Below, piece by piece: positions 35,811-46,800 of a stretch of DNA of 64,000 nucleotides. The position numbers and the translations under genes were made by a program. The stretch is from Cynocephalus volans (Eukaryota > Chordata > Mammalia > Dermoptera > Cynocephalidae). Numbering within the stretch: the stretch's first letter is position 1; every line of letters starts with the position of its first letter. The notes beneath the pieces were generated by a model, which had not been told where the DNA came from, did not search any database, and saw nothing but the letters and a program-made list of their open reading frames with translations. The stretch is from contig NC_084475.1 of assembly GCF_027409185.1 (NCBI RefSeq), positions 15,520,130-15,584,129 on the forward strand. The letters are read 5' to 3'.

Positions 35811-35866
35811 GAGCAGGCTGAGCTAGCACCAGACACTATCTTACTTGGCCACTGACCTGATTGGAG
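35811..35866 (+). repeat. 58-bp direct repeat, copy B (56 bp)
   Basis: Same start, GAGCAGGCTGAGCTAGCACC, and same end as copy A, with CACTATCTTACTTGG in the middle. A shorter related stretch occurs at 57795-57815. Confidence 0.92.
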
Positions 35867-36205
35867 TGTGCTTTACTCCCAGCCAGGACAGTGGCCACAG
35901 GGTGATGCCCCCGGCCTTTATGGGGAAAGGCGTGTCCACTCCCGTCAGTTCTCCAGGTGCCCCTGCACCTCTGGCTCCCACCTCCACCCTGACCTGTCCT
36001 GTGGATTCCTGCCATCCACTCCAGGTTCTGAGTCTGATCTGGGTTTGGCCAGGAGGGGAGAGGAGGGACAGGCCCTGGAGTCCACTCAGCCATATTGCCA
36101 GTGAAGAGAGGCCAAGGCAAGCCTGGCCAGAGTCTGAAGGGCCTAAAAGGTGATTCTCAGCCTGGAGCAGGACCAGGAGCTCTCTGGCACTGAAAGCTCT
36201 GTATG

Positions 36206-36211
36206 TTTACT
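36206..36211 (-). terminator. Possible NAT9 variant poly(A) signal AGTAAA
   Basis: TTTACT on the plus strand reads AGTAAA on the minus strand, about 46 bases past the NAT9 stop. No AATAAA or ATTAAA was seen close by. AGTAAA is a weak known variant. Confidence 0.25.
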
Positions 36212-36256
36212 CCTGTTGCGGGGCTCTGGTCTTTGGAATGTGCGGCGCCCCTGCTG

Positions 36257-36391
36257 TCAGCAGGGCCCTGCTGACCCATCTCTGTAGGGCTTCTCTTGCA
36301 CGTGGCTGGTCTGCTCCAGAAGCCACTGCCGCTCAGGCTCGCTCATGGTCAGTCTGAGCGTCACCTCCTGGAAGACGCTGCTCATAGCCAC
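36257..36391 (-). CDS. NAT9: NAT9 last coding exon
   Basis: Encodes VAMSSVFQEVTLRLTMSE through DGSAGPC and TGA (minus strand at 36259-36257). The acceptor is TCATGCAG. Confidence 0.93.
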   Translation of the reverse strand: MAMSSVFQEVTLRLTMSEPERQWLLEQTSHVQEKPYRDGSAGPC

Positions 36392-39235
36392 CTGCATGAG
36401 CCAAAGAAAACAGGGCCTGCTAAGTTACAGCCAGAAGTTCTAGCACCACCAGGCCCCACTGCACAGACCTAGGCCTTGCCCTCTGCCGACGACATCCTTA
36501 CCTGCTCAAAGTGAAGTTTCTGGAACATCCGGATGCTCGGGTCATTTCCTTGCCCGATTTTAGCCTCAAACTTGGTCAGACCTAGGTTAGTCACTCCTCC
36601 CAGAGGAGATCAGAGAGAGGGGTAAGCAGCAGGCTGAAGCCCCTCCCCCAGCTCCTCCTGTCCCAACTTGCAGTGGAAGAACCTGCCTCCCACCCTCAGG
36701 CCTCTTCCCCAGTTGTCTGCTCAAACTTTCTTACCATAAGACATCATCATGAGAACGGCCTCAGTGCCGAAGCCTTTGCCCCTACAGCTGGGCTCTAGGA
36801 AAAACAACAACAGCAGCCGCCACCATGTGTCAGGCTCTAGTGTGGCCACTTGACAGACATGACCTCAACCCTCACAACAACTCTGTGAAGTTGGTACTAT
36901 CATTACCATTCTGCAGATGAGGAAACAGGCAAGGAGGAGTTAAATGACTCGCTCCAGGTCTCACAGCTTGCACCTCAGCAATCTAACTCCACAGCTGACC
37001 ACCCTCGCATCATGGAGACAGTCAGTAGCCTCTCGGGGGAAGCTGAGGACCAAGGATGCAGAAATGGGAGGGGCTCCTCCCACTGCATGACAAGATGCTT
37101 CAGAGATCATTTATTTTCAGATGGTCCCCAGCATACATCAAGAATGAGGCAGACTGAATTGTGAAGACCCCAAAACCAAAGGTTAAGTTCACACCTAAGC
37201 ATAAGAAAATAAAGTGATGAACCCAGGGGTGAGCCACCTCACCAGGCTGAGGGGGACTCGGGGCAGTCTGCCCCAGCCAAGTGCTGGGCTCACCAATGTG
37301 GAGCCTCTCACTAGGTTCTCTGAGCACCCTAAGCAACTTGGCAGCCTCACAGTTCAGCAGATCTGAGCGTGAGGGAGGGAAGGCAGGGCCAGGTAGAACA
37401 AACCTGCAATCATGACCTCGATCTCCCCCAAGGTGGGGTCTTCTACATCTGTGAGGAAGAGGTTCACATCTCCTGCCATGCAGCTCTCTTCAGTGATGCC
37501 TGGCTGGGCCTGCCACTTCTCTGCATCCAGCAAAATGAAGGTGCACTCTAAGCAGGGAGGCAACAGGGTTATCACCTACACTCCCCAGAGAGGAGAGGTG
37601 AGGATGGGATTCCTACCGAAGCCAGGGAACTGCAGAACACCATCGGCCCTGAGTCTGGGAAGAGAAAAGGGAGCCCAGGTCTTCCTTCAGCTTATTACAA
37701 AGTTCCAAACCTGCCTTCGATCTGCAGTAAAATATGGCTTCTCCAAACAGCACTATACTCTCAGAGCGCAGGGGACCCAAAGGACAGTAACCACAGCCAC
37801 ACTAAACTGTGGCCAGGGATGTGAGGGGAGGGCCTAAATTTATAGCCAGAGCCAAAAATTCTTTACTTTCTCTAAATCTTTCCAAGCCTGGCACAGTGAG
37901 AGGGGAAGAAGTCAGAAGGACCAGTCACGGGGACCAGCTTCAGGTGGCAGGAGGGTACAAAGGTTTCTGGCACCTTCCAGGCTTTTCATAAAGCTTTTGC
38001 AGCCTCATAAGGGCTGTGGCTGGTGATGAGAAAGAGAAAGAACCCGGAGACTGCCTCTAGAGTCAGCCCTCCCACTGCCCAGGGCCGGGGCCTCCACTCC
38101 TCACTGTCTGCATCCTCCCGCCAGCTGTGCTGCATGGCATACTCCTGCTCCAGGGTCAGCGGCTCTGAGGCTGTTAAACGCTGCAGTTCCTCTGATTTCA
38201 TCCATTCGTGGTACCTGCAGGGACAAAGGGATGGCCTCAGACTTGCAGGACTGATTCAGAGGCATGGATGTGACAGTCTGTAAAGAAATGGATAGTAGAA
38301 AGGAAGGTCCCACAGGGTTAACACAGGGCTCATAGAAGACTCAGAGAAAGGATTATGATTGCTCCTTAGACAGAGGACCACAGACAGGAGACCTAAAGGC
38401 AGACTAGTTCTAGAAGAGAACAGCAGGAGGAGTCAGTTTTATCTGTCTGGCTTCCTGTCCTGTGTCAGGGGGTCAGTGCAGAGGAGCATTCTGAAAAAAC
38501 ATTCCTGAAATTCCTCAGGGGAAGTATGTGACAAGCTAACCTCAGCAAAAAAGGCTGGACAGATCCCCACGAAGGCAGAGCACCAGAAACCCCCAAAAGG
38601 AAAATTACAAGCAGAGGATACCCCCCCAAACCATCACTATCCCAATCTGCCAGACATTTGCCAACTAACCCCAGAAGAGTACCATCCTGTGACTCAGTCC
38701 TGGCTCTCAAACAGCAGACATCAAAACAGCCCATCAGCTCAGATTTTTAGAACAAGCTAACAGTAAGACTGCAAGTACTGAACATATTCACTAGCACCAA
38801 AGGAATGTCATTAATTTACAATTAGGTGAGAAGACAATTTTCTTTCTTACACACATTTGATTTACATAGAATAATTCCTTGCTGAAAGGCCAAAAGGAAG
38901 CTGAGAGGGTGAAAGGGAAAAACGAGGGGATGGGTGGCAGCTTCTGGGGAAGTCATAGTCCCTTGCTTCAGCTTTTTTTTTTTTTTTTTTTCTCTATACG
39001 TAATTACTTCTCACAACCCATGTTTGTTATTCTCAGAGGCTGTTTCCTCTGAGATTTGGCATAAGGAAGGCTGACTCTCCTCACTGTGCCTTAGAGAGCT
39101 GACTTACACAGCTTAACAAACCGATACAACTGCACCCCATGTCAGGCAGATCAGTTACCTAGGCACGTGCTCTGAGGTGTAGGGTACCAGCACCACCTTC
39201 TTCCCCAGCAGCAAGGTGTTCTGATTCAACCTCAT
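36257..39235 (-). CDS. NAT9: NAT9, GNAT-family N-acetyltransferase
   Basis: Six coding exons on the minus strand, in reading order: 39235-39159, 38214-38105, 37547-37404, 36794-36735, 36596-36502 and 36391-36257. All junctions are GT-AG and the frame gives 206 aa (human 207). The acetyl-CoA binding motif RxxGxG is R115 to G120 in CRGKGFGT, followed by TEAVLMMMSYG. NDPSIRMFQKLHF near residue 153 is the usual GNAT C-terminal helix region. The start MRLNQNTLLLGKK matches the human protein, in context ACCATGA with A at -3. The enzyme belongs to the RimJ/RimL-like branch. The substrate is not settled; fly and mammalian Nat9 are reported to stabilise microtubules. It shares a promoter with TMEM104 and converges on NHERF1. 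Confidence 0.95.
36502..36596 (-). CDS. NAT9: NAT9 coding exon 5
   Basis: Encodes residues 132-162, VTNLGLTKFEAKIGQGNDPS onward. The acceptor GGGAG follows a CT-rich stretch; the donor is GTAAGG. Confidence 0.93.
36735..36794 (-). CDS. NAT9: NAT9 coding exon 4 (acetyl-CoA loop)
   Basis: A 60-nt exon encoding PSCRGKGFGTEAVLMMMSY, with the pyrophosphate-binding loop of the GNAT fold. Confidence 0.94.
36795..37403. other. NAT9 intron with MIR
   Basis: A 609-base intron. A MIR in minus orientation relative to the window fills about 36810-36985. The rest is unique. Confidence 0.55.
36810..36985 (-). repeat. MIR SINE remnant, minus
   Basis: CTCACAACAACTCTGTGAAG, TTACCATTCTGCAGATGAGG and AAACAGGCAAGG are MIR in reverse complement. 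Confidence 0.8.
37404..37547 (-). CDS. NAT9: NAT9 coding exon 3
   Basis: Encodes residues 64-110, CTFILLDAEKWQAQPG through EIEVMIA. This is the central beta sheet of the GNAT domain. Confidence 0.94.
37548..38104. other. NAT9 intron
   Basis: A 557-base intron without recognised exon or repeat. Confidence 0.5.
38105..38214 (-). CDS. NAT9: NAT9 coding exon 2
   Basis: Encodes residues 27-62, YHEWMKSEELQRLTASE through WREDAD. The flanking splice phases match the neighbouring exons. Confidence 0.94.
38215..39158. other. NAT9 intron
   Basis: A 944-base intron. It holds a T-run at about 38972-38990. No SINE body is attached to it and nothing else was seen. Confidence 0.5.
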
Positions 39236-39244
39236 GGTAGCAGC
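39159..39244 (-). CDS. NAT9: NAT9 first coding exon
   Basis: Acceptor TTACCTGCAG, then GCTGCTACC and the ATG at 39235. Encodes residues 1-25 plus two bases (MRLNQNTLLLGKKVV...). Bases 39236-39244 are 5' UTR. Confidence 0.92.
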
Positions 39245-39907
39245 CTGCAGGTAAGGAGGGCAGAGACTTCAGGACCTCAGTTTCCTCCCACTTAGAGTGG
39301 CAACCTAGGCTCTCCTGCTGGGGCCAAGTTGACAGAAGGGACTCCCATCTTTCTTTCCTTCCAAACACTTCAGCGAACACGAACTCCAAACCCCTTGCAA
39401 GAAGGGGAACCGAACTGATTAAGGATAACTAGACAATCCTAACTCGCGTTTCAAGGGGCCAAGCCTGGGCTGCCGTTTCTGCCTATCTCTTCAGTCTACT
39501 CCTCAGACTTTCATTCCTCAAACCCAAGCACCAACTACCAACACTTACCCGCAAGACTCCCATTATTTGCCCCAGTCCAGGGATTCCAACCCAGGATCAA
39601 CTTTCAGCCCTGCCTTAAACCTATTTCCAACCCCTCTTCCCAATGACCTCTCCCCTGGGCCCGGGCCCTGCCTCCGACCCGCCCCACTAGCCTGGTCTCC
39701 CAAACTACTTTAGGGTGAGGCAGCCTTAAATTCTCAGGCCCCTCCACTTTGTGTGTCGTTAAGGGATACTCTCCTCGACCCTCCAACCACAGGGGTCTGG
39801 GTACTGCCCAGCTCAGACCCACCCACCGCCAACGAAAGTGCCCCCAACAGAAAGAGTGATCACCTCCTCCAACTAACCACGCTTCCCGCATGCGCGTGGG
39901 AGCTCAC
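39245..39907. other. NAT9 5' UTR intron (probable)
   Basis: Lies between the inferred non-coding first exon (donor GTGAGC, read minus at 39907) and the first coding exon. No other feature was seen. Confidence 0.45.
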
Positions 39908-40150
39908 CCCGCCCACTTCCGCCACGCAGACGGCAGCCACCAGGCCCCAATCCCGGTCCCGCCCCCGCGAGGCGCCCAATCAGCGCGCCGCGCCCCGCCC
40001 GAGGCTCGGGCGGAGAAGGTGGGTTGCGACGCCAGCGCATGCGCCCTGCGGGCGCTGGTGCGGGACAGCTGGCGCTGGCAGCAGCCGAGTGGCCGGAGGC
40101 ACCGCGAGCTGTGCTGCAGGTGCTGGGCCGGACGGGAGGACCGGGTGATG
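39880..40150. promoter_or_regulatory. Bidirectional NAT9/TMEM104 promoter
   Basis: A small CpG island between two divergent genes. It has an exact NRF1 palindrome GCGCATGCGC at 40035-40044 and a near match, CGCATGCGCG, at 39887-39896. CCAAT boxes are at 39947-39951 and 39976-39980 on the plus strand. An ETS-type CGGAAGTG reads on the minus strand at about 39915-39922, next to the inferred NAT9 first exon. There is no TATA box. The NAT9 start is inferred near 39930-39960 and the TMEM104 start near 40040-40080. Confidence 0.75.
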
Positions 40151-40760
40151 CCAGACTCGGGGCTCCTCCGGAAGGGAGGGAGAGGGAGAGGTTTGGAGCG
40201 GGGCTCTTGAGAAGAGAGGGAGGTTCGAAGGTACCGGAAACTTAAGGTGGGGCAGAAGGCAGGTGGGGGGCGGGGAGTGGAGGCCCCATTGAAAAGGAGA
40301 GGATTTGGGGCAAGGATTGGGTTGGAGGGACCACCTAGGAAGGCTCCCAGCTCCCTGTCATAGGCGGAGGAGTCAGATAGTTCCTTGGGCTGCCCTGTGT
40401 GGTAGCGAGCTCGCAGTTCTTGGAATTAAATGGAGATAACCACCTCAGAGTGTGTAAAGGGGGCTTTTGAGGTGGATGAGACCTAGTGACTTGGGAGGCC
40501 CCTTAAGTCACTTGGAATCCGAGCAGCATTGAATACATTCATGCTGTGCACCGAGCAGTGCCCAGCACAGCAATGGAAAAAAGTTGGAAGAAACCGCGCA
40601 GATTTCAGTCATTGAGGAAGAACCTTCCCTCAGGGAGGAGTCTTGTGACAGATGTGGAGGCCGGAAGTGTTTATGATAAAATGATGAGGGGGAGGGTGTC
40701 CACAAACGTCATGCCCATCTCAGCTCCATCAGAAAGGTGAAGTCTTCTCTTTTGTCCTAG
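40150..40760. other. TMEM104 5' region and intron 1
   Basis: TMEM104 must have a non-coding first exon near 40050-40140, but its donor cannot be chosen from sequence alone (CTGCAG/GTGCTG near 40118 is one candidate). The rest is intron up to the acceptor TTTGTCCTAG at 40760. Confidence 0.45.
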
Positions 40761-40873
40761 GGAGACGCTGCAGCTGCCACCCCTGCACAGAAGGAACCTC
40801 TGCTGCCCACCTTTCCTCTCTTTTAGAAATGGCCGGTGAAATCACAGAGACCGGGGAGCTCTATTCTCCCTAT
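40761..40873 (+). CDS. TMEM104: TMEM104 exon 2 (first coding)
   Basis: Acceptor TTTGTCCTAG, 68 bases of 5' UTR, then the ATG at 40829 in TTAGAAATGG. Encodes residues 1-15 and ends phase 0 at a GTGAGT donor. A SINE lies 30 bases into the next intron. Confidence 0.92.
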
Positions 40874-43800
40874 GTGAGTATGACTGTTAGAACCTGTTTT
40901 GAGGGCCGGCCCGTGGCTCACTTGGGAGAGTGCGGTGCTGATAACACCAAGGCCACGGGTTCGGATCCTATATAGGGTTGGCTGGTTGGCTCACTTGGGA
41001 GAGTGTGGTGCTGAAAACACCAAGTCAAGGGTTAAGATCCCCTTACCTTAATAAAAAAAAATTTTTTTTTTAAACCCTGTTTTGTTCATTACAGTGCTCT
41101 TGGCTTCTAGAGAAGCATGCTGCTTCCTATGTACTGTACCAATGAGTGCCGCCACTTGGATAGACCCTGGTGAAAGCAAGATGAGGGAGCTTTGTGGAGA
41201 AGCAGCCACGTTGCCGCTGTCATGGCTTGGAATATGAGTCAGGTTTATTCCCTTTTCAATGTTTATCAGAGAGTGATAAGCCAAACAAATTGCCTTGCTA
41301 ATGCTTAATAGTATTTGTCTCATGGCTACTGCCACTTGCATATACTGTGTTGCCCTTGTGATGGACAGTGATTGACAGCTGTTGACTCATGGTTTTGCTC
41401 ATCTCAGCAATTTGAAACCACTTTGGTCTTTAGCTGAATTTCACGTTGCACAACTTTATAGTCTTGGATGGTGTAAGAGGCAGTGAAAGCATGCAGAGAC
41501 TTCTAAGTGCAGTTTACTGGAGTCTGCAATTAGAGCAATTAGAATGGTTGATTTCTCACTGTCTTGGGTCTGTTATCCCTCATCTATGACACACACACAC
41601 ACTCAGTTTATCTTTCCTAATATAGAGTTGGTCATAGTTGTTACATCACAGGGCCCTCTTACCTGGATAAGTAGCTGGAGGACTGGAATAATCAAATGAT
41701 TGACTCACATTGCTACCATGTATCCTAAAGAAGAGCAGCACTGCCCTAAGCAGCGAGTCTTCTTTATTTTTGTTTCATTTTGTTTTGGTTTGGTTTGGTT
41801 TGGTTTGATTTGGTTTTTTTGCTGCTGGCCAGTGTCTTCTTTCCAGAACTTACCCTGCTTTAACAACTATCCTGCTTTGCACATACTTCCTTGTTTGGGA
41901 AGCCCTGCTGTGTTTCTGCCAGCTTCACTGGCTCTGCTCTTGTGGTGTGATGGATAAAGAGGCATCTCTGAGAACAGCTGTATGATAGCCTCCCTCACTC
42001 CAGGGTCTTCCTGTTGATCCTGTGCCATTCATGTTCAGCGGTAATGGAGCCCTTCATCTCTGTAATTTATCAGGGGAAGTCTTTCGTGATCCCTGGAATG
42101 GAGTGAATAGTGTCCCTCTCATTTGTGGAATCATGTAACAGCTCCTGGCCCCCTAGTATCAGCAATGAAATGTCCACACTGTCTGTAAACATCACCACAG
42201 TTCCTCCTTTTTCTTACAATATCTATGAACTTAGAGATGAGGAAATTAGTCATTTCTATAACTGAGTTTTGCAAGGAAAACACTGTGATGTGCCCCCATT
42301 TCTTATGTCTCCAGTTGCTCACGTCATCATTTCACATGTCAGCATGCGCCCACAGGAAACTGGGACATTAGACCTACAAGCTTTAGTGGGGTCTGCCCCC
42401 CGCCCCATTTCCTATGTGTTTTATTTTGTTCAGGGTATTTGTTTGAGGGCCAGCTCTGGGAATTTGCTATAAACAAGTGCTGGTGTTTTCTTATTCTACT
42501 GGTGAGAGGGATGTAGGGAAAAAGATGGATGGTGAGGGGGATGCTGTGGCATTAGCCAGGAGGTAGTAGTCAGGGTTTTGAGGGGAGAGGACACCTCCTT
42601 CCTAAGGGTTCCCTAACTCTGTCATCCTGGGGGAATGAGTCTTGATCCCCTGTGAGACCAGAAGAGGGTTTATCATTCACTGAGCCCAGATAAGCTATGG
42701 AACTGTCTTTACTGCTGTTGCTGCTCTGAATTCCCCTGCAGGCCCCAGCTCAGCACACTGTGGGCAGAACCATGCTCTGGCTGCCTTAGGAGACCAAGAT
42801 ACTGGGCATGTAGTTCATAAATGTACATCACCCTGTAACCTGGTCACTCCTAAGATAAAGCCTCTCGTTATCTCTATGCTACCCCATCATGAGTTCTCTT
42901 TTCCTTCAGGGGTGCCAAGCATGTTTGCTTAAGCTTGAATTATTCTGCATGAAATATTTGTAACAGGCAGACAAGCCTCATAGGGGACTTGCATGCTATA
43001 CCCTCTCAGAGACATGATTCAGGCCTGTACATGTCGCCAGAAGTAATCTTAGGACAGGCATGTTTGTTTCCCCACTTATGGGGGCCAGGAGTGGCCAGGA
43101 TTGAAAATACAAGATGAAATGGATCACGCCCAGTAGCATGGTCCACTGCTGAAGGTGTCCACATGGCTGCTGCCTGCTGAAGATTGTTGCTGTTGCTTTC
43201 GAAGGAAAGAGTGCTTGTTTCACATCCTTAAATCCTCGTTGTTGCTTCTGCTTCATTGCTGCCTTCTGTTTCCTTTTACACCTGTCAGAGGGGAAGTGAC
43301 TGAAAGACACTGGTGGCCACTGCCTCATGCAGTGATGTGGGAGACGCTGCTGGCTTGGAGGTGAGGCAGGGAGTGCTGCAGTAGCTCACTGGAACATTGG
43401 GGACAGGGCAGCAGAACCAAGGAGCAGGGACTGTGCCTTCTCCAGTTCAGCCACAGAGGAAACTCGGATTACCCTGCACGCATAGGTCTTCTTTTGGGAG
43501 GGCCTTATTCCTCAGCTTTCTGCTACACTTCCCTGGAGGCCAACCCCACAGAGTTGTCCTGTGATCAGCAGAAGAGAATGTCTCCTTTCTCCTCCTTCCC
43601 CACAACGGCTCTTGACCTGGCTTGTGGCTCAGCTCAGATTTACTTCCTGCCTCCATATGCCTGCTCCTTGTGATCAGTCCTTACTGATTACTTTTACTAA
43701 AGGTAAAGAGGACTTTAACACTTGTCAGGACTGTGAAGCCCTCAGAAGGCAAGGAAGTCCTGCCTTATCCCACAGGAGTCCCTGAGCCCCTGCTAGGCCA

Positions 43801-46800
43801 CAGTTCTTGTTTTGTAACTGAAAAATGGCAAGCAAAACAAACATGATTATCCATTTCTGTTCCCACCTGCCAATGGCTTATTTCCAGTAAATTTCTTGGT
43901 GAAGTTCTGAAAGGTTCTTCTTCACTGAGATTTATTTAAAGTTGAGCATGCATATTTTATTGTATCTTTATTTACAGCAGTGGTTCTCCACCGTTGGTGA
44001 TCTTGCCATCCAGAAAACAGTTGGTAATATCTAGAGACATTTTTTTTTTATTTTGGTTTTGGTGGCTGGCCAGCATAGGGATGTGAATTCTTGACCTTGG
44101 CGTTACCAGCACCACGCTCTAACCAAGTAAGCTAACCAGCCAGCTCTGGAGACATGTTTGATTGTCAGGAAACCATTAGTGGGGGGATGCTGTTACTGGA
44201 ATTTAGTGGACAAAGGACAGGGATGCTGCTAAACACCCTACAATGCACAGGACAGGCCCCCACAACAGAGAATGCTGTGGCCCCAAAATGTCAACAATGC
44301 CTAGGCTGAGAAACCTGATCTACAATGGATCTTTGACTTCTACATCCCAAGACCTTTATGCATCCCCAAATTTACAAATGCCTCTTGTGCTATTTAATTT
44401 CCCCATAAAACTTTTGCCCAGGAACCATCACCTTCTTAAGTCTCTTTGCTTTCTCTTTACTTCTATCACCAGAACCATCCCCAGGACCATTTTCCATTAA
44501 GAAATAAGATTTTTAATCACTTTGTAAGTGTTACTTCTTATAGAAGCAATAAGCAGAGAACAAAGCTGCAGAGGGATCAAATGTTAGGTCATCTGCTGGG
44601 GTCTGTTCTGTTAGTGCCCTGCTTAAAACCCTCTAAAACATCGACCCCCGTCACTTCCAAAAGGGCCCTACAGAGTTCAACCCCAGCTTCATACAGCCCT
44701 CCGCTGCCTAGCTTGCTGTGCTTCAGCCACACTGGCCTCCCGAAAGCTCCTTGAACATACCTACCTCTTTCCCACCTTACCTGGAAGTCTCTTCCGTGGC
44801 CCATTTCCTGGTGGCACCTTCTCATCCTTTAAGTCCTGGCTTGAATGTCACCACCAGGCTTTCCTTGAGTATCCTTTATTTAAAGTGCTTTCCCATTATT
44901 TGTCACAGTGCCCTTATTCTTTTCTTCATAACGCTTGTTCTCTCAAGCTGTGTTCATAGTTTGTTTTCTTATCTGTCTCCTCCTTCTCAGAATGTAGCTC
45001 CATGAAGTCAGTGGCTGTGTCTGTGTTGTTTGCTGTTATATCCCAAGCTCTAAGAACAGGGCCTGGCCCATAGAAGGCTCTCGGTAGTGGTTGAGTAAAT
45101 GAATGAATGAGCAGAACTAAACTAGACAGATGACCCATTCTTGCCCTTGTGCACTCTAGGCTCAGAGTGCCAGTGATTGAAATTAACCCAGCAAAAGCAA
45201 GACTTAGTTTTTTTTGTATGTGTTTTTTTGTTTTTTTTTTTTTTTTTTTTGTCTTTTTGTGACTGGTAAGGGGATTGCAACCCTTGGCTTGGTGTCATCC
45301 GCACCGCACTCAGCCAGTGAGCACACCGGCCATTCCTATATAGGATCCGAACCCGCGGCGGGAGCACCGCTGCGCTCCCAAGCGCTGGACTCTCCCGAGT
45401 GCGCCACAGGGCCGGCCCAAGACTTAGTTTTTTATAGACATTCACAGTCACTTGTGAAAAGCCAAAACTTCTGGTTCAGAAGGTTGGCAATAGGCTATGT
45501 ATCCCGTTTCCCACCCACCTGCCACTCTCAAAATTATTCTGTCAACACCACCCTGAGCCTAGACTCCCAAAAGGAGAATCATATCTGATAATGTTGTGAT
45601 CCAACCAAGTGCCAAAGGAAGATAATCCAAATGTGTTTTAATCCTTCTGGGATTTGCCTACAGTGTTGGATTGAGATGGTGATGTCTAGAACTGGAAAAA
45701 GACTCTCAGACTCATGTCAGAAATGACCTAACTGGGGTCCAGTCACATCAGTTGAGTGTCCCTGTCTTCAAGCTGTGCACCAGGCACCTGAAAAATGCAA
45801 AGAAAAGTGAGATACAGCCGGCCTCAGATGTAGTGATGTGGAAAACATAAATACACTCACATCTGAAACTCAAGTGTGTAGGAAGTGTCATTGCTCTGTA
45901 ACAAAGGTGGTTTCAAAGGTGAGAAGCAAGACAAACATGGAAGACTGGGAAGGGCTTTGTGTTGGAAGTAGCATTTGAATGGGCCCTGCAGGCTGGGTAG
46001 GAATTAAGGGGCTGGTGCCCTATGCCAAGTATAAATGCATGGTGGGCAGAGCTCTTTCCTCTCAACAGGATGTCCTCCCATTTGTCCAGCACTCAAATGT
46101 CCAGTCAACACCTGCTGGGAAGCCTGTCCCTCTCTAACCACTGCCAAACCCCTCTTCCCCCAGCTGAGGGCCCCAAGATGGCGGTTGACAGTTCCTCTCT
46201 CTATTTACTCTTTTAAAAAATCTGACTGAGGCTGGAAGAATGGGCCCCAATTTGCATGTTTCTAATCACAAATTCAGCACATGGTTATCTCAGAAAAACT
46301 TAAGAGTAGATAAAAGAGCATCTTTCTAAGAATGGGAAGTGAAAATGAGAGATGGGTGGGTGCTCCAAGAGGTGAGGGGTTTTCTTTAAATGATCAGAGA
46401 CAGGGCCAGCCCGTGGCTCACTCAGGAGAGTGCAGTGCTGATGACACCAAGGCCGTGGGTTCGGGTCCTATATAGGATGGCCGGTTCGCTCACTGGCTGA
46501 GCGCGATGCGGGCGACACCAAGCCAAGGGTTAAGATCCCCTTACTGGTCATCTTTAAATAAATAAATAAATAAATGATCAGAGACAAGTGGTAGTTGATC
46601 AGACACCCAGTTTAACAGAGCACAGAAAGACTAGCTAGGTGTCCACTGTAATAGTCCAGGCCAGAAATGATTCATTTGAATTGTGAGTAAGAATCATCAC
46701 AAAAGTCTCCTCAGAGGCTGGCTGGTTCTCTCATTGGTTAGAGCAGGTGTTATAAAGTCAAAGGTTTGGATCCCCGTACTGGCCAGTGCCAAAAGAAAAA

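Larger units (their letters stand above)
34251..36256. other. NHERF1-NAT9 convergent intergenic region
   Basis: Lies between two genes that point at each other. No gene was seen. It holds the paired direct repeats at 34326-34383 and 35811-35866. The NAT9 3' UTR must start at 36256 and run leftwards for an unknown distance. Confidence 0.55.
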
